The notes under the pieces are model-generated. The model had not been told where the DNA came from, ran no database searches, and was given only the letters and a program-made list of their open reading frames with translations. 64,000 nt of DNA from Pseudomonas sp. P8_241 (GTDB taxonomy: Bacteria > Pseudomonadota > Gammaproteobacteria > Pseudomonadales > Pseudomonadaceae), in assembly GCF_034008315.1 (NCBI RefSeq), contig NZ_CP125377.1, positions 434,001-498,000 on the forward strand, written 5' to 3'. The position numbers and the translations under genes were made by a program. This document shows, piece after piece, positions 8,523 to 15,375 of this stretch (position 1 is the stretch's first letter; every line of letters starts with the position of its first letter).

Positions 8523-8924
8523 ATGGATTCGGGGAAAAGGCGCAGTCAGCGCGATTACACGCTGGCTTTTAAATTGTCGGTGGTCGATCAGGTCGAAAAG
8601 GGCGAGTTGAGTTATAAAGAGGCTCAACGGCGCTATGGCATCCAGGGTCGGTCAACGGTGTTGGTGTGGTTACGCAAGCATGGTCGGCAGGATTGGAGCC
8701 AAGGCGCGTCTATTCGAGTGCTGAGGAAGAGTTCCATGGCCGAGTCCACGGTACCGCTGTCACCCGAGCAGCGGATCAAAGAGCTTGAAGAACAGCTTGA
8801 ACTGAGCAATCAAAAGGCTCAGTTTTTCGAGGCTGTCGTAAACGTCTTGAAGAACGACTACGGTGTATCCATCGTAAAAAAGCGACCCGGCAAGTCCTCG
8901 CGCAAGGGCAAGTCAAAGACCTGA
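8523..8924 (+). CDS. IS3-family OrfA (HTH protein)
   Basis: The 133-residue OrfA has a basic helix-turn-helix that recognises the IS ends (KLSVVDQVEKGELSYKEAQRRYGI, then STVLVWLRKHG), followed by a leucine-rich coiled-coil segment (residues ~80-110) for multimerisation. It overlaps the frameshift signal A AAA AAG at 8876-8882, from which the OrfAB transposase is expected. An AGGAGGGAG ribosome site precedes the ATG. Confidence 0.92.
   Translation: MDSGKRRSQRDYTLAFKLSVVDQVEKGELSYKEAQRRYGIQGRSTVLVWLRKHGRQDWSQGASIRVLRKSSMAESTVPLSPEQRIKELEEQLELSNQKAQFFEAVVNVLKNDYGVSIVKKRPGKSSRKGKSKT
8876..8882 (+). promoter_or_regulatory. Programmed -1 ribosomal frameshift site
   Basis: The heptamer A AAA AAG is in the correct phase relative to orfA. 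Slipping back one base continues as ATRQVLAQGQVKDLSISRAC and then into OrfB without a stop, which is how IS3 elements make OrfAB. Confidence 0.75.
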
Positions 8925-8947
8925 GTATCAGCAGGGCTTGCCTGTTC

Positions 8948-9745
8948 ATGGGCATTTCACGTCAGGCTTACTACAAGCGCAACCGAGCGTTTGATGCGAA
9001 GGCTAGCGACGATCAAAAGGTCGTGGATTTCGTCTTGGAAAAGCGGCGGCGCCAGCCAAGGCTGGGAACACGCAAGCTGCATTATATGCTGCAGGCCGAA
9101 GCAGAAACGAGTCTGCGGGTGGGGCGCGATCGCCTGTTCAGCATCCTGCGAGAAGCGCGAGAATTGGTCCCTCGCAAGCGGGCATACCACAAGACCACCC
9201 ACAGCCATCATCGATTTCGCCGCCATCCAAACCTACTCAAGGCAGGCCCGCAGCAAATCATTGCCTGTGCTCCTGAGCAAGTTTGGGTTGCGGATATAAC
9301 CTATCTGCCTACCCAGGAGAGCGTTGCTTATCTGAGCCTGATCACCGACGCCTACTCGCGTAAAATAGTGGGACATCATGTGCATGAGAGCTTGCATACA
9401 GAGTCGGTGCTCAAAGCGCTGAAGAAGGCTGTAGGAGGAAGGAAAACCAAGCAGCCGCTGGTTCATCACTCAGACCGTGGGGCGCAGTATTGCTCCGACC
9501 TTTATCAGCGTTTTCACACCAAGCACGGGGTCATTTGTTCGATGACCGATGGCTATGACTGCTATCAGAACGCGATGGCGGAGCGAATAAACGGGATTTT
9601 GAAGACGGAGTTTTTGCTGCATCGCCCCAAGAACCTGGCCGACGCGGTGAGAATGGTTGATGAATCGGTGCTGATCTACAACGCGGAGCGGCCACATCTG
9701 GCCTTGAAATACAAAACGCCCGATGCGGTGCATCGGGCGTTTTGA
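8948..9745 (+). CDS. IS3-family OrfB (DDE transposase domain)
   Basis: The 265-residue region is the rve-type integrase core of the transposase. The DDE triad is visible: D in WVADITYLPT, D in HHSDRGAQYCS, and E in AMAERINGILKTE. It is probably expressed mainly as the OrfAB fusion spanning 8523-9745 by -1 frameshifting, because the frame is open back to 8882. The last 31 bp of the gene form a perfect hairpin, so the C-terminal residues PDAVHRAF are encoded by a terminator-like structure. Confidence 0.92.
   Translation: MGISRQAYYKRNRAFDAKASDDQKVVDFVLEKRRRQPRLGTRKLHYMLQAEAETSLRVGRDRLFSILREARELVPRKRAYHKTTHSHHRFRRHPNLLKAGPQQIIACAPEQVWVADITYLPTQESVAYLSLITDAYSRKIVGHHVHESLHTESVLKALKKAVGGRKTKQPLVHHSDRGAQYCSDLYQRFHTKHGVICSMTDGYDCYQNAMAERINGILKTEFLLHRPKNLADAVRMVDESVLIYNAERPHLALKYKTPDAVHRAF
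9713..9743 (+). terminator. Hairpin embedded in the 3' end of orfB
   Basis: A perfect 14-bp inverted repeat (AAAACGCCCGATGC / GCATCGGGCGTTTT) with a 3-nt loop overlaps the last codons. It would end transposase transcripts, and its symmetry would also block read-through into the IS from outside. Confidence 0.65.
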
Positions 9746-9819
9746 GACTGAAACAGGTGTAAACCTATTTCAGGACTAGACAGTTGATTTGCTTATGTCG
9801 CCGAAACCCGATTTTGGTA

Positions 9820-9868
9820 ACACGTCTTTCGAACGTGTCGTCCGCGGCGACATGTTCGGAAGACGTGT
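9820..9868. repeat. Imperfect palindrome with recurring ACACGT motif
   Basis: Twenty-one-base arms (9820-9840 and 9848-9868) match at 19 of 21 positions around a 7-nt loop. ACACGT or its complement recurs at both arm ends, near 9891 and near 9942. The 9783-10177 gap (395 bp) holds this, the 31-bp palindrome at 10051, and no convincing gene. Confidence 0.45.
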
Positions 9869-10050
9869 GGCAAAAAATGAAAAATTGCGACACGTTAACG
9901 TCTCATGTCTACACACGGATTTGCTGTTCCAGCATGCCCAAGACACGTGACCTTCAAGCTATTTAGCTAAGACGGCAATTCCCTTTTCAACACATCGCCG
10001 CTATTGAGAAAGTCGGCAGGTCACTCGATGGAGGCTCTTGTTGCTTTCTT

Positions 10051-10081
10051 CTTCATTCATTACGCCACGTAATGAATGAAG
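10051..10081. promoter_or_regulatory. Perfect 31-bp palindrome (operator candidate)
   Basis: CTTCATTCATTACG and its exact complement flank CCA. The site is about 100 bp upstream of the tautomerase gene. Length and symmetry suggest a TetR/MarR-like dimer or a pair of dimers; no regulator gene lies beside it. Confidence 0.6.
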
Positions 10082-10177
10082 TTCCCGTTCCCACCTTTAT
10101 CCACTCCAGCCTACCTCATACATTCAGCTCCAACGCCTCCCTATCATCCTGACGGGAAGGTCACTGGAGTTGCCCTC

Positions 10178-10399
10178 ATGCCTTTCGTAAGCGTACGCAT
10201 TACCCGCGATGGCGTTACCCCTGAGCAGAAGGCTCAGGTGATTGCCGAAATCACTGAAACCCTGGAACGCGTGCTCAACAAACGCCCTGAGTTGACCCAC
10301 ATCGTCATCGAGGAAGTCGACACCGATAACTGGGGTTACGCCGGGATGACCACTACCCGTTATCGAAAACAGTTGGCTGAGGCCGGTGAGAAGTCATGA
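10178..10399 (+). CDS. 4-oxalocrotonate tautomerase family protein
   Basis: Small enzyme of 73 residues. I start it at ATG 10178 (GGAG 8 nt upstream) rather than the upstream in-frame ATG at 10076, because this gives MPFVSVRI, which after Met removal exposes the catalytic Pro1 of the 4-OT superfamily. The body (DGVTPEQKAQVIAEITETLERVL) has the expected beta-alpha-beta pattern, and HIVIEEVDTDNWG matches family members. It catalyses a keto-enol tautomerisation of unknown substrate. It is followed by an SDR gene 90 bp downstream, likely co-transcribed, and preceded by a 31-bp palindrome. Confidence 0.85.
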   Translation: MPFVSVRITRDGVTPEQKAQVIAEITETLERVLNKRPELTHIVIEEVDTDNWGYAGMTTTRYRKQLAEAGEKS

Positions 10400-10489
10400 C
10401 GTCGAGCAGAAGTTGAAGTACAGGGCGAGCCTCCGGCCGAAGCCTGATGCGTCACGTTTTATTCACAATTATCGTCTGAGGTATTCATC

Positions 10490-11200
10490 GTGAGCTTTTC
10501 GAAAAAAGTCATCGTCATCACCGGCGCATCCCAGGGTTTAGGCGACGGTATGGTCAAAGCATTCCGTGAGTTGGGTTACCGCATCGTCGCCACTTCACGC
10601 TCCATCAAACCCTCCAGCGATCCCGACATTCTCACCGTGGCCGGGGACATCGGCGAGCCGGCCACCGCCCAGCGCGTCATCCGTGAAGCGATTTCCCGTT
10701 TCGGTCGCATTGATACCCTGGTCAACAACGCCGGAATTTTCATCGCCAAACCGTTTACCGAGTACACGGCGCAAGACTACGCCAACGTGCTGTCGGTGAA
10801 CCTCAACGGCTTCTTCTACATCACTCAACTCGCCATCGCCGAGATGGAAAAGCAGGGCAGCGGCCATATCGTCAACATCACCACCAGTCTGGTCGATCAC
10901 GCCATCGATGGAGTGCCGTCGGTGTTGGCATCATTGACCAAGGGTGGCTTGAACGCGGCGACCCGATCCCTGGCCATCGAATATGCCAAGCGCGGGATTC
11001 GGGTGAACGCGGTTTCCCCAGGCATCATCAAGACCCCGATGCACGGTGAAGAGACGCATGAAGCATTGGGTAATTTGCACCCGATGGGGCGCATGGGCGA
11101 AGTCGACGATATTGCGCAGGCGGTGGTGTATCTGGATGGCGCCAGGTTTGTCACTGGCGAGATTCTGCATGTCGATGGGGGGCAGAGCGCGGGGCACTAA
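10490..11200 (+). CDS. Short-chain dehydrogenase/reductase family protein, catalytic Tyr replaced
   Basis: A 236-residue SDR with the Rossmann motif TGASQGLGDG near residue 12, NNAG at ~82, and the C-terminal VTGEILHVDGG. The catalytic YxxxK position reads A-S-L-T-K (in SVLASLTKGG), so the lysine is present but the tyrosine is alanine. Such SALASLTKGG-type SDRs recur as a subgroup, so this is probably not a recent lesion. The activity may be altered or non-redox. The start is GTG with GAGG upstream. It is probably an operon with the tautomerase and ends in a strong terminator. Confidence 0.88.
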   Translation: MSFSKKVIVITGASQGLGDGMVKAFRELGYRIVATSRSIKPSSDPDILTVAGDIGEPATAQRVIREAISRFGRIDTLVNNAGIFIAKPFTEYTAQDYANVLSVNLNGFFYITQLAIAEMEKQGSGHIVNITTSLVDHAIDGVPSVLASLTKGGLNAATRSLAIEYAKRGIRVNAVSPGIIKTPMHGEETHEALGNLHPMGRMGEVDDIAQAVVYLDGARFVTGEILHVDGGQSAGH

Positions 11201-11227
11201 AAGAAGGTTTTCCGAACGATAGAAACA

Positions 11228-11263
11228 ACAAAGCCCCGGCGTTTCTGCAGGGGCTTTGTTTTG
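11228..11263 (+). terminator. Rho-independent terminator after the SDR gene
   Basis: ACAAAGCCCC pairs with GGGGCTTTGT, followed by TTTG. It abuts the island-end tRNA fragment. Confidence 0.85.
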
Positions 11264-11265
11264 TA

Positions 11266-11288
11266 TGGTGCGGCACCAGGAGTCGAAC
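11266..11288 (-). other. att-like tRNA-Thr 3'-end fragment
   Basis: TGGTGCGGCACCAGGAGTCG(AAC) matches the tRNA-Thr 3' end at 21958-21981 except for one missing C and one A-to-G change. It is read as the distal attachment site of the island. Confidence 0.65.
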
Positions 11289-11340
11289 ATGTTCCTTCAG
11301 GCCGCATAAACACTGGTAAGTACCAAGTTGAAAGCAACGA

Positions 11341-11361
11341 CATACCCCTTCGCGTACCCCT
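11341..11361. other. Arm-type integrase site candidates
   Basis: CATACCCCT (11341) and GTACCCCT (11354) are near-direct repeats 13 bp apart, just inside the distal att. The other island has a similar doublet (ATGCCCCCAAA) in the corresponding place. Confidence 0.35.
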
Positions 11362-11432
11362 AAAAAAGAAAGTACGTCGAGGTGACGTATGGTCAGCAGC
11401 ATCTAGGCATACGCCATCGTGCTACTGATCCT

Positions 11433-11609
11433 CTAACCAATGGTTCGCCGTAGTACCCGCTCCGCCAAATCAGCAACCGCGGCACAGGTGATACCGAGCT
11501 CGTTCATGGTGAACAGTGACTCGGGAAGGCGTCTCTCATTGCGCGCCTTAATGATCGCTGCCTTCGATATGCCAGCGCGGCGGACGATCTCGCTGATAGT
11601 GCACTGCAT
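11433..11609 (-). CDS. Small HTH protein, island-distal (paralogue of 36782-36994)
   Basis: Reading the minus strand gives 58 residues starting MQCTISEIVRRAGISK and ending RVLRRTIG. The first 25 residues form a helix-turn-helix (ISEIVRRAGISKAAIIKARN) like excisionase/AlpA-type DNA-binding proteins. It is closely similar in protein and DNA to the 70-residue gene at 36782-36994, which occupies the same place in the second island. A regulatory or excision role is inferred from size, fold and position only. It is too short to be caught by simple ORF finders. Confidence 0.7.
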   Translation of the reverse strand: MQCTISEIVRRAGISKAAIIKARNERRLPESLFTMNELGITCAAVADLAERVLRRTIG

Positions 11610-11913
11610 GACTGCTCACCTTACTGCTGGCTTTCTGCATGCGTAGGGCAGATGGTCGCTCTTTTCGTCTCTAAAGACTGGATACGGGATTGAAGTCCTA
11701 ACTATGCGCTGTGGCGACACCTAACATATTTGGTCATCATGAACGGCAACTGCCGACCTAAAGGAGATGCTCAGAAGCGTCTCTGGGTTCTGGGGCGTTT
11801 CACTTATGCAGGACTTGTCGCCGATAATGGCCGCGTCGAAGAAATGACAGTTTCAGCCAGGTTGGTCGGCCAACAGGCTTGTCAGTCGCCCTTGAATCTC
11901 TCCTTCTATTTTT
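11610..11913. other. Conserved noncoding block upstream of the small HTH gene
   Basis: No gene seen. 11695-11755 is nearly the same as 37079-37140 (core CCTAACATATTTG, then GAACGGCAACTGCCG). Since both lie at the same distance upstream of the paired HTH genes, it is likely their promoter or operator, or an att-associated site. Confidence 0.5.
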
Positions 11914-12945
11914 TCAGGCTGCGGGGCTCGGGAGCGCCTTGCTCTCTCGATAGGAAGCAACCCAATTCGAAGGTGTCTTGCCAAACTGGCTGCGGAACCA
12001 GCGTGAAAAATCACCGGCCGTGGAAAAGCCAAGCAGTTCGGCCACCTCGTAAAATCGGCGTCTGCTGTTGGCCAAATACTCTTCGGCGAGTTCAGCCCGT
12101 ACAGCGTTGATGATCGTTGTGACACTCTCACCTTCAGTTGCCAGGTGGCGGTTAAGGGTGCGTCGATGCATGCCAAGATGTTGGGAAACCGCATCGACAG
12201 AACACAGTCCGCTTGGCAGCAGCATCTTGACGATCTGACGCACCCGCTGCGTCGGCTCGTCGCGCAGGTTAGCCAACTGCATGTCCAGCGATCGCTTCAC
12301 TTCGCGATGCAGCGCGGGGTCCGCCTCAGGTATGGCCATATTTAAATCGACCCCGCGGCAAACGATGGCGTTGAACTCCTGAGAGAACTCGATCGCGGTT
12401 CCCAACACACGGTGGTGTACTTCTAGGCTGGAGGGGGGGGCGTGAGTAAAACTGACCCTTACCGGTCGGAAGGTATAGCCGCTCAGAATGCACAACGTGC
12501 GCAGGATAATTCCGGTTGCTTGTTCTATCGCTTGGCGCCAGACGCCATGATGGCCCTGCATGTTCACCCCCACATGCAGCAGGGTCAGATCGCCCACGTC
12601 CTCAAGCCACAATTGCACACCGGCGTTATGCAGACGCGTATAGCGAAAGCAAGACTGCAAGGCGGCGCGCAGTGTTGGCTCTTCGCGGATAAGCAGCGCC
12701 AGCATGCCAAAGTTGGAAAGGTGTCTCTTTTCGGCGAGCAGCAGACCGAAGGCTTCCTGACCGGACAATCGGGCTGACTCCTCCAGCAGCCAGCCGACCG
12801 AATCGCTACTGATCATGATACTCGGATCGTCGAGGGCACTGGCCGGCAGCTTGGCCATCCGCAGCATACGAAAAGGATCGAGCCCCTCTGAACGGCAAAC
12901 CTGTTCATAGTTGGTAAGGCTGGCACTCCGCGTCAGGGTATACAT
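11914..12945 (-). CDS. AraC-family transcriptional regulator (1)
   Basis: The 343-residue product has an N-terminal ligand-binding region of the AraC arabinose-binding-like type and a C-terminal double helix-turn-helix (VDAVSQHLGMHRRTLNRHLATEG and FYEVAELLGFSTAGDFSRWFRSQFGKTPSNW). I start it at ATG 12945 with GAGGGA upstream, not at the TTG at 12972. A direct-repeat operator candidate (12958-12983) lies immediately upstream, suggesting autoregulation. It diverges from the MFS transporter gene at 13201. Similar in build to the second AraC protein at 15376-16419. Confidence 0.93.
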   Translation of the reverse strand: MYTLTRSASLTNYEQVCRSEGLDPFRMLRMAKLPASALDDPSIMISSDSVGWLLEESARLSGQEAFGLLLAEKRHLSNFGMLALLIREEPTLRAALQSCFRYTRLHNAGVQLWLEDVGDLTLLHVGVNMQGHHGVWRQAIEQATGIILRTLCILSGYTFRPVRVSFTHAPPSSLEVHHRVLGTAIEFSQEFNAIVCRGVDLNMAIPEADPALHREVKRSLDMQLANLRDEPTQRVRQIVKMLLPSGLCSVDAVSQHLGMHRRTLNRHLATEGESVTTIINAVRAELAEEYLANSRRRFYEVAELLGFSTAGDFSRWFRSQFGKTPSNWVASYRESKALPSPAA

Positions 12946-12957
12946 GATTTCCCTCGT

Positions 12958-12983
12958 GTCCCAATTTCGCAAGATTGAGTCCT
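12958..12983 (-). promoter_or_regulatory. AraC-type direct-repeat operator candidate (site 1)
   Basis: On the minus strand AGGAC and GGGAC recur 21 bp apart (12979-12983 and 12958-12962), a spacing of two helical turns. The same arrangement is found at three other places in this island. Confidence 0.5.
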
Positions 12984-13060
12984 GCGAAGCTTAGTGCAGG
13001 ATGCCCTGTCAGAGCTACCTTCAGGCTTCCGAAAATAGAGAGCGGAAGGTAATGGATACG
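12963..13060 (+). repeat. Duplicated promoter region, copy A (decayed start)
   Basis: This segment closely resembles 16688-16790 (shared CAGTGCAGG... and CAGAGCTACCTTCA blocks) and ends in ATGGATACGCG, as the hydrolase gene at 16780 does. Here the fifth codon is TAG, so the original reading frame is lost. The copy may now serve as promoter for the MFS gene at 13201. Confidence 0.7.
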
Positions 13061-13200
13061 CGCTAGAACCTACTGCGGTTCAACAGCACGGCCCTTGGTC
13101 ATGGGGATGCTCACGCGTGTGGGCATTGAAGTCTCTTTCGTAAGCCGTAGCGGCTACACGCTCGATAACAATAATAAAACAACCACATTGAGGAGGCTGT

Positions 13201-14535
13201 ATGGCCTTTCACCCAATCGACGCGGCCGACGATGACGACTACGGTGGAGTCGGCGTTGCGCGGAAATATGCCTGGATTGTCTTCGCGCTGACGTTCGGCC
13301 TGTTGATTTCCGATTACATGTCACGCCAAGTGCTCAACGCGGTGTTCCCGCTGCTCAAGAGCGAGTGGGCGTTGAGCGACGGCCAGCTCGGTCTGCTCAG
13401 CGGCGTCGTTGCCCTGATGGTTGGCCTGCTGACGTTCCCTCTGTCGTTGATGGCCGACCGCTTCGGCCGGGTCAAGAGCCTGGCGTTGATGGCGCTGCTC
13501 TGGAGCCTGGCGACCCTGGGCTGCGCGGTGGCGCAGGACTACCAGCAGATGTTCATCGCGCGCTTTATGGTTGGTGTCGGTGAGGCGGCTTATGGCAGCG
13601 TCGGCATCGCCGTGGTGATCTCGGTGTTCCCCAAACATATGCGCGCCACCTTGGCCAGTGCTTTCATGGCCGGTGGTTTGTTTGGCGCTGTGCTGGGCAT
13701 GGCGTTGGGCGGTGCTATCGCGGCCAAGCTGGGCTGGCGCTGGTCGTTCGCCGGCATGGCTCTGTTTGGCCTGGTGCTGGCGGTGCTCTATCCGTTGATC
13801 GTCAAGGAAGCACGCATTGCGCCCCAACGTGCCGCGCAGATTGCGAACAAGACGGCTGCCGCGGTCAAGCGTCCGCTGCGCACTTTGTGGTCCAGCCATT
13901 CGGTGATCGCCACGTACGTGGGTAGCGGTTTGCAGCTATTCGTCGGCGGTACGGTGATGGTGTGGATTCCCAGCTACCTCAACCGCTACTACGACATGCC
14001 CACAGACAAGGCCGGCGGCATGGCGGCGCTCATCGTGTTGTGCAGCGGTGTGGGGATGATTCTGTGCGGCATGCTCAGCGATCGCCTGTGTCGCCACTCA
14101 CCGGAGCGCAAGGTCAGTCTGGCCATCGGCTTTTGCCTGGGCAGCTGCCTGTTGTTGTCGGCCGCTTTTGCGTTGCAGGCGGGGCCATTGCAGCTGTTGC
14201 TTATCTGCCTGGGCATGTTGATTGCCACGGGTACCACCGGTCCTGCCGGGGCGATGGTTGCCAACCTGACCCATTACTCGGTGCACGGCACGGCCTTCGC
14301 CACGCTGACCCTGGCCAACAACCTGCTGGGGTTGGCACCGGGGCCGTTCATCACCGGTCGGGTGTCCGACCTCATCGGTTTGCATGCCGCGTTTCAACTG
14401 GTGCCGCTGGTCAGCCTCGCGGCGGCGGTGGTGTTCTTTTATGCCAAGTGTCATTACCACAGAGATATCGCCCGGCTTCAGGGCCAGAGCGTGCCTGACC
14501 CTGTCAGTGAAGCCGGGTTAGAGGTGAGGTTGTGA
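13201..14535 (+). CDS. MFS transporter
   Basis: The 444-residue inner-membrane protein has about 12 hydrophobic segments, the MFS loop 2-3 motif LMADRFGRVKSL after TM2, and PLLKSEWALSDGQLGLLSG, common in aromatic-acid or sugar-acid carriers. AGGAGG stands directly before the ATG. It lies within the catabolic island between two AraC regulators and next to hydrolase, ligase and dioxygenase genes, so uptake of the pathway substrate is a fair inference. The stop overlaps the start of a decayed DsbA-type gene (GTGA), showing they once formed an operon. Confidence 0.92.
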   Translation: MAFHPIDAADDDDYGGVGVARKYAWIVFALTFGLLISDYMSRQVLNAVFPLLKSEWALSDGQLGLLSGVVALMVGLLTFPLSLMADRFGRVKSLALMALLWSLATLGCAVAQDYQQMFIARFMVGVGEAAYGSVGIAVVISVFPKHMRATLASAFMAGGLFGAVLGMALGGAIAAKLGWRWSFAGMALFGLVLAVLYPLIVKEARIAPQRAAQIANKTAAAVKRPLRTLWSSHSVIATYVGSGLQLFVGGTVMVWIPSYLNRYYDMPTDKAGGMAALIVLCSGVGMILCGMLSDRLCRHSPERKVSLAIGFCLGSCLLLSAAFALQAGPLQLLLICLGMLIATGTTGPAGAMVANLTHYSVHGTAFATLTLANNLLGLAPGPFITGRVSDLIGLHAAFQLVPLVSLAAAVVFFYAKCHYHRDIARLQGQSVPDPVSEAGLEVRL

Positions 14536-14741
14536 GTCGTCGTTTACGTATTGATGTGTTTTTCGATTTCTTTTGCCCTGGTACCTGATCGGCGAGCGCC
14601 AACTGGAATACTCGCAGGTACAGATTCGACGTGCCGAGTGTGCAGTTCGGCCGGCAGAGGACGGTGGTGGGTTCACGACCCCCCTATGCGCTGCTGGCTT
14701 CCATGAGCGAAGCACTGCGCGAAAGTGATCGCGAGCGGTAA
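14532..14741 (+). pseudogene. DsbA-family oxidoreductase remnant
   Basis: Begins with GTG overlapping the MFS stop codon. The translation IDVFFDFFCP continues as WYLIGERQLEYSQVQ only if one base is added near 14580, which matches the N-terminus of FrnE/DsbA-like proteins (normally about 210 residues). After ~60 codons the similarity ends, and an unrelated-looking tail runs to the stop at 14741. A frameshift plus a large deletion makes it non-functional. Confidence 0.6.
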
Positions 14742-14746
14742 CTGGC

Positions 14747-15073
14747 ATGCCCGGCTCATTCCTGCACCTGCTGACAAAAGCCCGCCGACCGGGGGGACAT
14801 ACAAAGAGCGGCTATCTGTTCATTTCCACCCAACTCAAAGTCAATAACCACCCGGTCGAGATCATCAACAGCACCGGCTGGATCGCTCCGGTGGTGCAGG
14901 GATCGGTCAACGAACTGTCGCGCTGGTGCCTGGTGATTTCCATCAGTGCCCTGGGCATGAAGACCCGGCTCAAAGAGCTCGCAGCGGTTGGCATCAAGCC
15001 GATCCTGCTGATGGTGGGAGAGACGGTGTTTCTGGTCGTGCTGGTACTGCTGTTGCTGCACTGGGGCCTCTGA
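14747..15073 (+). pseudogene. C-terminal fragment of a YeiH-type membrane protein
   Basis: The open frame has 108 residues. Its second half (VNELSRWCLVISISALGMKT, then LKELAAVGIKPILLMVGETV and a final hydrophobic helix) corresponds to the last helices of YeiH/UPF0324 putative sulfate exporters, which are over 300 residues. The N-terminal part has no such similarity. It is most likely a truncated relic brought in by deletion, together with the DsbA relic beside it. Confidence 0.55.
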
Positions 15074-15375
15074 AAACAGGCTTCACCAGGTTTATGGCAG
15101 GGCTCTCTGGGCTGGCTCCTCGTTACGGTGAAGCTCACCACCAGTGCCACAAACATCGGTTTTTCGCGGCGACTGTACCAGCAGTCGCCATTTTTTATCA
15201 CGAAGGTCGGGAAAGACGCGCTTGATCTACTTGAAAAAGAATTCGCAATACTCATATCACGCACTAGAGCGCCGATTTGTCAGTTGTGTTTGCTCGCACG
15301 AACATCATCAGTCAAATCGGCGCTGTTGTTTCTGAGTTTCCCGCAATTGCGCGAAACCCCTTTTTTGCCCTGTAC
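15074..15375. other. Noncoding gap with a distant inverted repeat
   Basis: No gene seen. A perfect 12-bp inverted repeat (AGCGCCGATTTG at 15268, CAAATCGGCGCT at 15313) with a 33-nt loop follows the AraC gene's 3' end and may help end its transcript. Confidence 0.4.

Larger units (their letters stand above)
8470..9782 (+). mobile_element. Complete IS3-family insertion sequence
   Basis: The element is 1313 bp with imperfect terminal inverted repeats (left TGTCCCGTCCTGAATAAGGT, right end read inward TGTCTAGTCCTGAAATAGGT) that continue into GTTTACACCT on both sides. GTT occurs directly outside both ends (8467-8469 and 9783-9785), a 3-bp target duplication as expected for the IS3 family. It encodes OrfA and OrfB with a -1 frameshift signal. 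All parts look intact, so it may be active. It sits between the porin terminator and the tautomerase-SDR pair. Confidence 0.92.
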
